From positions 1 to 19,693 of the forward strand of contig DATAED010000178.1 of assembly GCA_036258195.1 (NCBI GenBank): DNA of 19,693 nt. Direction: 5' to 3'. The translations under genes were made by a program, and so were the position numbers. The number at the start of each line of letters is the position of its first letter. Position 1 is the stretch's first letter. Below the pieces are notes generated by a model. The model worked only from the letters and a program-made list of their open reading frames with translations. It was not told the origin of the DNA and ran no database searches. The stretch comes from JAKAIY01 sp036258195. Lineage in GTDB: Bacteria > Chloroflexota > Ktedonobacteria > Ktedonobacterales > JADMIN01. Below are positions 13,480 to 19,693 of this stretch, piece after piece.

Positions 13480-13555
13480 TGGCCTATGCGCCCCTCACGA
13501 CGCCATCGTCTGGCTCCCTTCTCCAACGGGTAGGTCTTTGCGGGAGATCGATAGC

Positions 13556-13700
13556 CTGGCGGCTGAAGCCGCGCCTGGAGGGCCATCCGGCCCACCACGT
13601 CCGCCTGCGCGGATGCCGGAAGGGGGCGACTCCGGACCCGCGCAGGCGGGTCTTGTGGCAGGCCGCCGCCTGCCTTCAGGCGCGGTTTCAACCGCTCAGC
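13556..13700. repeat. palindromic interspersed element (REP doublet or MITE-like)
   Basis: Two arms of about 65 bases are imperfect reverse complements around 13621-13630. Exact inner matches are CCGCCTGCGCGG (13601-13612) with 13638-13649, and CCGCGCCTG (13569-13577) with 13677-13685. Each outer end also folds on itself: GCGGCT-GA-AGCCGC (13559-13572) and GCGGTT-TC-AACCGC (13682-13695). It encodes no protein. Confidence 0.7.
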
Positions 13701-13708
13701 CGGGGGGC

Positions 13709-13738
13709 TTGACATCGCTCCCAATTCGTGTCTACAAT
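13709..13738 (+). promoter_or_regulatory. sigma-A-type promoter of the Rrf2 gene
   Basis: TTGACA (13709-13714) and TACAAT (13733-13738) are 18 bases apart. An imperfect inverted repeat GTGTCTA (13728-13734) / TAGAGAC (13748-13754) covers the -10 box and is a candidate Rrf2 operator for autoregulation. Confidence 0.8.
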
Positions 13739-13772
13739 AGTTACAGATAGAGACGGCGAGAGGAGGAACACG

Positions 13773-14207
13773 ATGCGCGCGAATACCCAGTTCGCCATCG
13801 CCATCCACATCCTGACGCTGCTGGCTCTTGCAGACGACACGCTGGTGACATCGGCAGTGATGGCGAGCAGCGTCAACACGAACCCAGCCTTCCTGCGACG
13901 CATCCTCGGCGACCTGAGTCGCGTGGGGATGGTGGAGTCGCAGCCAGGCGTGAGCGGTGGCTGGCGATTGCGCCGTCCGCCGGAGGAGATCAGCCTGCGC
14001 GCGATCTTTCGCGCGGTGGACGAAGGCCATCTGCTCGCCATGCACCACGATCCTAATCCCAATTGCCCCGTCGGCGCGGTCATCCAGTCCACGCTGGAGA
14101 CGTACTTCGGCGAGGCCGAGACGGCGTTCGAGCGCACGCTGGCGGGCCGCACGCTGGCGCAGGTGGTGGAGACGGCGCAGACCACATCAGCGCGTGAGGC
14201 GTCATAA
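13773..14207 (+). CDS. Rrf2-family transcriptional regulator (YwnA-like)
   Basis: The 144-residue protein opens MRANTQFAIAIHILTLLAL, the usual Rrf2 first helix, continues with a winged helix (NPAFLRRILGDLSRVGMVES, then GGWRLRRP) and a dimer helix at the C-terminus. Rrf2 iron-sulfur sensors such as IscR and NsrR need three close cysteines; this one has a single Cys98 in NPNCPVG, so it is likely the cluster-free, thiol or redox type. It is followed by a YwnB-like gene, the same pair order as ywnA-ywnB in Bacillus subtilis. AGGAGG (13761-13766) lies 6 bases before ATG 13773; the ATG at 13728 would lie upstream of the transcription start. Confidence 0.9.
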   Translation: MRANTQFAIAIHILTLLALADDTLVTSAVMASSVNTNPAFLRRILGDLSRVGMVESQPGVSGGWRLRRPPEEISLRAIFRAVDEGHLLAMHHDPNPNCPVGAVIQSTLETYFGEAETAFERTLAGRTLAQVVETAQTTSAREAS

Positions 14208-14260
14208 GCGGCTCACCCATACGACCGCGTGATGAGTGCTGCGAGGAGAATGCAGAAATA

Positions 14261-14899
14261 ATGAAGATTGTGCTGTTTGGCGCCAGCGGGCGCATCGGCC
14301 AGCGCATCGCCCAGGAGGCGCTGGATCGCGGGCATACCGTCACAGCGGTGGCGCGCGCTCCGGAGGCCGTGCCGCTCCAGCATGAGCGGCTGACTGCTCA
14401 GGCGGGCGATGTACGCGACCCCGCCGTGGTGGCCCAGATGGCAGCGGGCCACGACATCGTGGCGAGCGCCGTGGGACCCTCTGGCGGGCAGTCGCCACAG
14501 ATGCTGGTCGAGGCGGCGCACGCGCTGATCGCGGGAGCGAAGAGCGCTGGAGTCGCGCGGCTGATGATCGTGGGAGGCGCTGGCAGCCTGGAGGCCGCGC
14601 CCGGTCAGCTGCTGCTCGACACGCCGACGTTCAATCCCGCGTGGCGTCCTGGCGCGCTCGCGCACCTCGAAGCGTTGAAGGTCTATCGCGCCGAGCAGGC
14701 GCTCGAATGGACCTACCTCAGCCCGGCGGATCAGATTTTTCCCGGCGAGCGCACCGGCCACTTCCGCCTCGGCGGCGACCAGGTGCTGCGCGACACCAGC
14801 GGCGCCAGCCGCATCTCGATGGAAGACTTTGCCATCGCATTTGTGGACGAGATCGAATCGCCCAGGTTCCCACGCCAGCGCTTCACCGTCGCGTATTAG
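14261..14899 (+). CDS. NAD(P)-binding oxidoreductase, YwnB-like
   Basis: This 212-residue atypical SDR/NmrA-like protein begins MKIVLFGASGRIGQRIAQEA, with the dinucleotide motif GASGRIG at 7-13. The strand LMIVGGAGSLEAAPGQLL and the C-terminal DFAIAFVDEIESP (about 193-205) match the YwnB/biliverdin-reductase-B-like group. The substrate is unknown. GAGGAGA (14243-14249) lies 11 bases before ATG 14261, and the gap to the Rrf2 stop is 53 bases with no terminator, so they probably form one transcript under Rrf2 control. Confidence 0.87.
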   Translation: MKIVLFGASGRIGQRIAQEALDRGHTVTAVARAPEAVPLQHERLTAQAGDVRDPAVVAQMAAGHDIVASAVGPSGGQSPQMLVEAAHALIAGAKSAGVARLMIVGGAGSLEAAPGQLLLDTPTFNPAWRPGALAHLEALKVYRAEQALEWTYLSPADQIFPGERTGHFRLGGDQVLRDTSGASRISMEDFAIAFVDEIESPRFPRQRFTVAY

Positions 14900-14986
14900 C
14901 GCGCGACGCCGGGCGCCATCGCTTACCAACGCATTGACCAGCTTGCCGGAGGAGCACAGCCCTACCGGAGAATCGAGAGCCATCAC

Positions 14987-15931
14987 ATGACCACCCCAGA
15001 CCAGCAAACCCGCGACACCGCTACGGCGTCCCACACGTCCATTGATCCCGCGACGCAGGTGGGGCTTGTCTCGCTCACCGTCGCCAATCTCGACCGCTCG
15101 CTCACGTATTACACCGAGGCGCTGGGCTTTGTCCTGCTCCACCGCGAAGGGCAGACGGCCATCCTGGGCGCGGGCGACGCGCCGCTGCTGACCCTGACGG
15201 AGCTTCCCGGCGCGGCGTACTGGCCGGGACGCAACACGGGCCTGTATCACTTCGCCATCCTGCTGCCCTCGCGGCTCGATCTGGCGCGCTCGCTGATTCA
15301 CATGCTGGAGTATGGCCTGCCTTTCCCTGGCCAGTCCGATCACAACGTCAGCGAGGCGCTCTACCTGACCGATCCCGATGGCAACGGCATCGAGATCTAT
15401 CGCGACCGCCCGCGCTCGGAGTGGAGGTGGAACGGCGACAGTGTCCACATGACCATCGATCCGCTGGACGTGCGCGCCATTCTGGCTGAGGCGGCGGCGC
15501 AGCCCGCGCCGTGGACTGGCCTGCCCGCTGGTACCCGCCTGGGCCACATGCACCTGCAGGTGGGCAATATCCAGCAGGCGGCGGACTTCTATGCTGGCGT
15601 ACTGGGATTCGACATCACCGCGCAGATGCCCGGCGCGCTCTTCGTCTCGGCGGGCGGCTACCACCACCATCTCGGCCTGAATACGTGGCAGAGTCGTGGC
15701 GCTGGCCCGGCTCCGGCGGGGACGGCGGGGCTGCGCTTCTTCACACTGGAGCTGTCCAGCGAAGAGGCCCGCGCCGCCGTGGTGGAGCGCGTGCGCGCCG
15801 CTGGCCTGGAGGCCACCGAGATGGATGGCGCTATCGCTGTGCGCGACCCGTGGAACAATGTCGTGCTGCTTGGCATAGGCCCTGCGTCAGATGCGCAAAC
15901 GATAGCGAGGCTCAACGCGGCGCAGTCCTGA
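14987..15931 (+). CDS. VOC-superfamily protein, catechol-2,3-dioxygenase (CatE)-like
   Basis: The 314-residue protein contains four beta-alpha-beta modules in two halves: VGLVSLTVANLDRSLTYYTE and GLYHFAILLP in the first, GHMHLQVGNIQQAADFYAGV and LRFFTLEL in the second. Blocks TGLYHFAILLP, EALYLTDPDGNGIEIYRDRP and LFVSAGGYHHHLGLN closely recall Bacillus CatE/MhqA-type ring-cleavage dioxygenases, which open catechols using Fe(II). Possible ligands are His88, Glu136 and His189, with His226-228 nearby, but by simple pairing neither half has a full His-His-Glu set. The start is ATG 14987; GGAG is distant (about 16 bases) and GAGAG closer, so the ribosome site is weak. The gap to the YwnB-like gene is 87 bases. 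Confidence 0.85.
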   Translation: MTTPDQQTRDTATASHTSIDPATQVGLVSLTVANLDRSLTYYTEALGFVLLHREGQTAILGAGDAPLLTLTELPGAAYWPGRNTGLYHFAILLPSRLDLARSLIHMLEYGLPFPGQSDHNVSEALYLTDPDGNGIEIYRDRPRSEWRWNGDSVHMTIDPLDVRAILAEAAAQPAPWTGLPAGTRLGHMHLQVGNIQQAADFYAGVLGFDITAQMPGALFVSAGGYHHHLGLNTWQSRGAGPAPAGTAGLRFFTLELSSEEARAAVVERVRAAGLEATEMDGAIAVRDPWNNVVLLGIGPASDAQTIARLNAAQS

Positions 15932-15953
15932 TCGTGTCTCAGGCGTCCAGGAT

Positions 15954-15994
15954 GGGGCGTCGTCGCAGCGCTCGCAGCGCGACGGCGCCCCTTC
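15954..15994 (+). terminator. hairpin, possible weak terminator or attenuator
   Basis: GGGGCGTCGTCGC (15954-15966) pairs with GCGACGGCGCCCC (15979-15991) over 13 bases with one T-G wobble. Only TTCT follows, so termination may be partial and some transcription may pass into the next gene. Confidence 0.5.
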
Positions 15995-16028
15995 TGCTGG
16001 GCGCCGCGCGAGAGGAAGGAGTGTCCTG

Positions 16029-16670
16029 ATGGGCATTACGATCATTGGCGCGGGCAATATGGCACGCGGTATCGGTTCCCGCCTGGTAGCGGCAGGTGAG
16101 CCAGTCACCATCATGGATCGCACACCAGAGCACGCGGAGGCGCTGGCGCACGAACTGAAGGAGCGTGCGACATCTGGCGCGACTGTCACCACAGCCGCGC
16201 TCGGCGACCCGATCAAGGACAACACCGTCGTGCTGGCGCTGTTCTATCCCATCGAGAAAGAGGTCGTGCCGCAGCTCCGCGAGCAATTGACGGGCAAGAC
16301 CATCGTGGAGATCACCAATCCGCTCAACGAAACGTATGATGATCTGGCGACCCCCGAAGGGACATCAGCCGCCGAGGAAGTCGCGGCGATGGTTCCCGAT
16401 GCGAAGGTTGTGAAGGCGTTCAACTCGACCTTCGCTGGCACACTGACGGCCGGCCAGGTGCAGGGCGTACGCCTCGATGTCTTTCTGGCCAGCGATGACA
16501 CCGACGCCAAGACACATCTCGGCGCGATTCTGGCCTCTGGCGGCCTGCGCCCGCTCGACGCTGGCCCGCTGAAGCGCGCCCGCCAGCTCGAAGGGCTGGG
16601 CCTGCTGCACATCGCGCAGCAGTTCCAGCTCAACACCAACTACAACACCACGGTGAAGATCCTCGCGTGA
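16029..16670 (+). CDS. NADPH-dependent F420 reductase-like / NAD(P)-binding protein
   Basis: This 213-residue Rossmann protein opens MGITIIGAGNMARGIGSRLV and has the family strands VVLALFYP, VEITNPLNETYDDL and VVKAFNSTFAGTL, which match the F420H2:NADP oxidoreductase/NpdG group (NADP_F420 fold). Many such proteins act without F420, and no F420 biosynthesis gene is in view, so the cofactor is not assigned. AGGAAGGAG (16013-16021) lies 7 bases before the ATG, an unusually strong ribosome site. It is last in the plus-strand stress-like block and ends directly against a palindromic repeat. Confidence 0.85.
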   Translation: MGITIIGAGNMARGIGSRLVAAGEPVTIMDRTPEHAEALAHELKERATSGATVTTAALGDPIKDNTVVLALFYPIEKEVVPQLREQLTGKTIVEITNPLNETYDDLATPEGTSAAEEVAAMVPDAKVVKAFNSTFAGTLTAGQVQGVRLDVFLASDDTDAKTHLGAILASGGLRPLDAGPLKRARQLEGLGLLHIAQQFQLNTNYNTTVKILA

Positions 16671-16760
16671 CCTCACCCCCCAACCCCCTCTCGCACGGGG
16701 AGAGGGGGAGCCTGAAAGCCCCTCTCCCGCCGCAGCGGGGGAGGGGTTGGGGAGGGGGCC
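16671..16760. repeat. interspersed palindromic repeat, copy C (two units)
   Basis: The element fills the whole gap between two convergent stop codons. Unit one has CCCCCTCTC/GAGAGGGGG arms and unit two CCCCTCTCCCGC (16719-16730) / GCGGGGGAGGGG (16735-16746) with one wobble. Its outer ends are themselves imperfectly inverted (CCTCACCCCCCAACCCC against GGGGTTGGGGAGGGGGCCTC). It may act as a bidirectional transcription stop. Confidence 0.7.
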
Positions 16761-18500
16761 TCAGTGCGCCAGCAGCATCGGGATGATGACGGCGGCGTCG
16801 GGGGTTCCCCAGCCAGTGCTGTAGTCCCAGCCGGGGGTCGCCTGGTAGTAGAGGTTGCCGCCGCCAGTGACATCGTGGAATGGCGCGCCTGCGCCGCTGG
16901 CGCCCGCTGAGCCGATGGCGTACAGCGCGGGATTCAGAAAGCCCAGCTTGCGATGGCCCTGCTGATTCGCCAGCGCGATGAGCCCTGCCCAGAACGGCGC
17001 CGCCGCGCTGGTGCCGCCCACCACCGTCCAGCAGTCATTGCCGGCGCAGCCGCTATCGCCGCTGTAATAGACGCGATAGCCCGTCAGCGGATCGGCGTCG
17101 GCTGAGACATCGGGTACCTCGCGCGCGCCATTGCTATAGCTATTGGCCACACCGGGGCCAGACTGCCACGACGGGCGTCGGTAGATCGTACTCACGCCGC
17201 CGCCGCCGCCCGCGCCCTCCAGTGGGCCTTCCCAGCCGTCCTCGCGTCCGTAGCCATTGCCAGCGCTGGCGGAGAAGAGCGCCGTGCCGCCAATTGCCGT
17301 CACGAATGGGCTGGCGGCGGGCAGATCGACCGAGAGGTGGTTATCCTGGCAGCCATAGGCGCCGGAGTCGCCGCTGGAGACCAGCACCGACATCCCCTGC
17401 GCATCGGCCCGCTGGAAGGTCGAATCCAGCGCATCCAGGAAGCCGCTGGCCGAGGAGCTATCCACGCCCAGCTCGCAGGCGCCCAGGCTGATGCTGACGA
17501 TCTGCGCACGGTTATCGCTGACAATCTGGTCGAACATCTGCGTCAGGCTGTTCAGATCGGCGCCGCTCTCATAGGCGATGATGTTGGCCTTGGGCGCGAT
17601 GGCGTGCAGCACCTCGATATCCAGCACAGGCTCCGGGCTTTGCGTATTCGAGCCGCCAGCGACTTTCACCACCTGCACGGGCGGGCTGTCAAGCGCAAAC
17701 GCGCTGTCGTAGATGTCCACATCGGACTGCTTGAAGCGATCGATCTCGGCGATGGCGATGGTCTCGCCTGAGCCATCCATCCCCTGCTGGATCATGGGAT
17801 TCACATCGTATGCCGCGCGCAGCGCAGAGGGATCCAGCCCGCCGCCCGATACATCTTGCGGCGCGAGCGAGAGCTGCGGGCTGCGGCGCAGCACAGCGGG
17901 GCGCGTATCCAGCCCTACCACTCCGGCGACCAGCGCCGCCAGCGCACTCGGCACATGCGGGACGCCATCCGCCGCGATGTAGCGGGCGCCGTCGGTGGCG
18001 CGATAGTCGTAGAGGTGGACGCCGAAGTCGGCCTCGATCTGGGCGACGGAGCCAATGGCTTCGGTCAGCCCGGAGGAGTCGCTGGCCGCCGTGACCGTCA
18101 GCCCCAGCCCCCGCAGCGCCGCGACCACCGCATCGCGCTGCGCGGCGCTCGGCCCAAACGCAGCGGCATATTGCGCCGCCGTCAGATAGTGGTGATACTG
18201 CGGCGACTGCGGATTCTCGATGGCGGCCAGCAGCGCGCTCAGGCTGGCGGAATCGTGGCTGCGCAGCGGAAACGAGAGCGAGAGCGTGCGCGCCGGATCA
18301 GTCGGCCCCAGCCGCACAGCCCCACCCGCTGCGGGCGCGGCCACGCGCTGCGGCTTACTGGCGCGCGGCGTCGTCTGGCTGGGCGCGAAGGCGAAGAGAC
18401 TGACAAGCAGCGTCACGCATAGCCCGCCCGCGAGCGCCACGCCCGCCAGACCCGCCACCGCCCAGCGACGACGCGCCGGGCGATCACCATTGCTCGCCAT
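16761..18500 (-). CDS. S53 serine-carboxyl peptidase (sedolisin/kumamolisin-like), secreted
   Basis: Sedolisins are acid-active, subtilisin-fold endopeptidases made as proenzymes. The 579-residue protein has a basic lead with a hydrophobic helix (about 13-39) for export or anchoring, an activation prodomain at about 61-202 (SPQYHHYLTAAQYAAAFGPS), and the catalytic domain. Catalytic residues are Glu290 and Asp294 (PEPVLD), oxyanion Asp378 (SSGDSGAYG) and Ser498 (GGTSAAAPFWAG). A C-terminal Asp-Val-Thr-Gly-Gly-Gly calcium-site region (HDVTGGGN) is present. Four cysteines in the catalytic part could form disulfides. ATG 18500 is chosen because AGGAGGGA lies about 5 bases upstream. The gene follows the lipoprotein gene by 39 bases. 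Confidence 0.94.
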   Translation of the reverse strand: MASNGDRPARRRWAVAGLAGVALAGGLCVTLLVSLFAFAPSQTTPRASKPQRVAAPAAGGAVRLGPTDPARTLSLSFPLRSHDSASLSALLAAIENPQSPQYHHYLTAAQYAAAFGPSAAQRDAVVAALRGLGLTVTAASDSSGLTEAIGSVAQIEADFGVHLYDYRATDGARYIAADGVPHVPSALAALVAGVVGLDTRPAVLRRSPQLSLAPQDVSGGGLDPSALRAAYDVNPMIQQGMDGSGETIAIAEIDRFKQSDVDIYDSAFALDSPPVQVVKVAGGSNTQSPEPVLDIEVLHAIAPKANIIAYESGADLNSLTQMFDQIVSDNRAQIVSISLGACELGVDSSSASGFLDALDSTFQRADAQGMSVLVSSGDSGAYGCQDNHLSVDLPAASPFVTAIGGTALFSASAGNGYGREDGWEGPLEGAGGGGGVSTIYRRPSWQSGPGVANSYSNGAREVPDVSADADPLTGYRVYYSGDSGCAGNDCWTVVGGTSAAAPFWAGLIALANQQGHRKLGFLNPALYAIGSAGASGAGAPFHDVTGGGNLYYQATPGWDYSTGWGTPDAAVIIPMLLAH

Positions 18501-18539
18501 ACGTTCCCTCCTGCTGGCTCTCTGTCCGCTCATGCCCAC

Positions 18540-19175
18540 TCACGTCCACTGAACGCTGTTCACCAGATGGTCGTAATCCTGATTTGGCACGATGCTGGGA
18601 TCGGGGCTGTTCGGGTCGAGTGGGCTGAGGGCGATGAAGACGATGCCTGTCGAGCCGCGCACGCTGGCCATGAAATCGAGATAGACGGGCTGATCGGGCG
18701 CGTTGGCCTGCGAGACGACTGCGGCGTATGCCTCGCCGCTGCCCGCGACATAGCCAATCTCCGCGCCGTTGATCGGTCCCTGATCCTGGACGCCGTTGAA
18801 CTGACCCGAGTTGAGGTTGTCGTTGATGGCCTTCTGCACGAGTTGCTGGCTGGTCTCGCCCGGCGACACCGTGACGCTCTCCAGCAGGGCGCTCACCTGA
18901 CCGAGTTGACTCTGCGCCACCAGCGTCGCGCTGGAGCGATCAGACGAGTCGAGCGACCATGGGTCGAAGTAGGTGAAGGAGAAGCCCTTCAGCGAGACAT
19001 TGTGGCCATTGGACGTCAGACGACCGGGCGGCGGACAGTTCGCGACGCAGGGCGTCGGGGTATCCTCGGCCACCGGAATCGGCCCGCCACAGGCCAGCAT
19101 CGGCAGCGCCACAGCGGCGACCAGCAGGATCAGCGCGGGCAGCGGCAGGCGCAGGCGTGGGGACGGGGGTGTCAT
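18540..19175 (-). CDS. predicted lipoprotein, function unknown
   Basis: The 211-residue protein has a hydrophobic signal (about 10-28) ending in a near-consensus lipobox, MLAC, with Cys29 followed by GG, then a Pro/Thr-rich tether containing two more cysteines. The remainder reads as a PsbP/Mog1-like mixed alpha-beta pattern (FSFTYFDPWSLDSSD, VTVSPGETSQQLVQKAINDN, PVYLDFMASV), but this resemblance is weak. Ribosome site GGAAGGAGG lies 7 bases before ATG 19175, and this ATG overlaps the stop of the upstream gene in ATGA. It lies between a zinc-ribbon membrane protein and the peptidase, so it may help handle or localise the secreted enzyme. Confidence 0.75.
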   Translation of the reverse strand: MTPPSPRLRLPLPALILLVAAVALPMLACGGPIPVAEDTPTPCVANCPPPGRLTSNGHNVSLKGFSFTYFDPWSLDSSDRSSATLVAQSQLGQVSALLESVTVSPGETSQQLVQKAINDNLNSGQFNGVQDQGPINGAEIGYVAGSGEAYAAVVSQANAPDQPVYLDFMASVRGSTGIVFIALSPLDPNSPDPSIVPNQDYDHLVNSVQWT

Positions 19176-19693
19176 TGTGCGCCTCCTTCCGAGCCTTGCT
19201 GGCCTTGCGCTGGCGGAGCCTCAGGGGTGGATGGTCGCGCCGCGCCACGCTTGGGGCTGGCGCGCAAGGCCACGCCGCACTCGGCGCAGAAGGCAAGATC
19301 AGGCGTCAAGCGCTGGCAGGTGGGGCAGCGCGTCAACGCGGCGATGCCCTCGGCCTCAGCGCCTTTCTCCAGCAGGCCCATGTGCAACCCGATGCGCGCC
19401 AGCAGCAGCAGTCCAGCGGCGGCGAGCAGATACCACACGAACGAGCGCGTCTGCCCCGGAATGAGGTCGGTCAGCAGGCTCGGCGCGACCTGCCCCACCG
19501 CCGCCACCAGCAGGGCGAACAGCAGCGAGGTGGCCAGCGTATGAGGGCGCTGCCGCACGCGCGGATCGCGGCGCAGCCAGATGGCGGCGCAGATCAGCCC
19601 GGTGGCGGCGGCGTAGAGCAGCGGGGTCAGCAGCGCCACGCGCAGGGTCGGCAGCGCCCAATCGAAGACGCCGCTGCCGGACTGCATCGGCCC
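19172..19693 (-). CDS. membrane protein with C-terminal zinc ribbon (5' end may lie outside window)
   Basis: The visible 171 residues from ATG 19687 have three hydrophobic segments (about 16-37, 50-72 and 82-106) and a C-terminal ribbon CPTC-x9-CAEC (Cys121, 124, 134, 137) followed by a Pro/Gly/Gln-rich tail. This is a common layout of small bacterial membrane proteins of unknown role. The frame stays open to the window edge and no ribosome site can be seen in the six bases beyond the ATG, so the true start may be further upstream. Its TGA overlaps the lipoprotein ATG in ATGA (19175-19172). Confidence 0.7.
   Translation of the reverse strand, partial: GPMQSGSGVFDWALPTLRVALLTPLLYAAATGLICAAIWLRRDPRVRQRPHTLATSLLFALLVAAVGQVAPSLLTDLIPGQTRSFVWYLLAAAGLLLLARIGLHMGLLEKGAEAEGIAALTRCPTCQRLTPDLAFCAECGVALRASPKRGAARPSTPEAPPAQGQQGSEGGAQ

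Larger units (their letters stand above)
13405..13772. other. 368-bp divergent region, MFS / Rrf2 genes
   Basis: The spacer contains the MFS promoter (13450-13479), a palindromic interspersed element (about 13556-13700) and the Rrf2 promoter (13709-13738). The stretch 13480-13555 shows nothing I can name. No gene is supported here. Confidence 0.65.

Overview
The window is GC-rich bacterial chromosomal DNA carrying about nineteen protein-coding genes. I see no rRNA, tRNA, CRISPR array, transposase or phage gene. Well-formed sigma-A-type promoters (TTGACA/TACAAT), strong AGGAGG ribosome sites, secreted sedolisin and IPT/TIG proteins, a solitary recF and GC-rich palindromic interspersed repeats together suggest a Chloroflexota-like soil or thermophilic bacterium, possibly Ktedonobacteria. 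This taxonomic guess is inference from gene content and style; no marker gene settles it.

Layout. Positions 1-2519 hold the end of an acyl-CoA dehydrogenase, a Dabb-domain protein and, convergently, recF. A 632-bp gap with an extended -10 element and a strong hairpin leads into an ABC ATPase followed by a DtxR-type metal regulator (3152-4720). An RNase D-like exonuclease with HEAT-like repeats faces them (4775-5977). Next come a promoter-driven, membrane-anchored IPT/TIG protein with a clear terminator (6250-7652) and a PRC-barrel protein (7734-8231). Positions 8238-9640 form a minus-strand cluster: an XRE regulator resembling ClgR, a pseudouridine synthase coupled to it by an ATGA overlap, and a small membrane protein. 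Divergent from it are a DUF4177-like gene and clpP (9859-10809). The shared 218-bp spacer contains two 13-bp dyads that together make a 16-bp-arm perfect inverted repeat. An atypical SDR protein (11070-12095) faces an MFS exporter (12100-13404). A palindromic interspersed element separates the exporter from a plus-strand set: Rrf2 regulator, YwnB-like NAD(P)-binding protein, CatE-like VOC protein and an F420-reductase-like dinucleotide-binding protein (13773-16670). The last block, read leftward, is zinc-ribbon membrane protein, lipoprotein and S53 sedolisin (19693-16761).

How the genes work together. The most interesting unit is 8238-10809. It looks like a ClpP control loop: a ClgR-like regulator, a double operator, clpP on the far side, and a regulator C-terminus ending LVA that resembles a Clp protease degron. 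The Rrf2/YwnB/CatE/F420-like block resembles electrophile, quinone or thiol stress responses known from Bacillus. The S53 block looks like a secretion operon in which the first two genes are translationally coupled.
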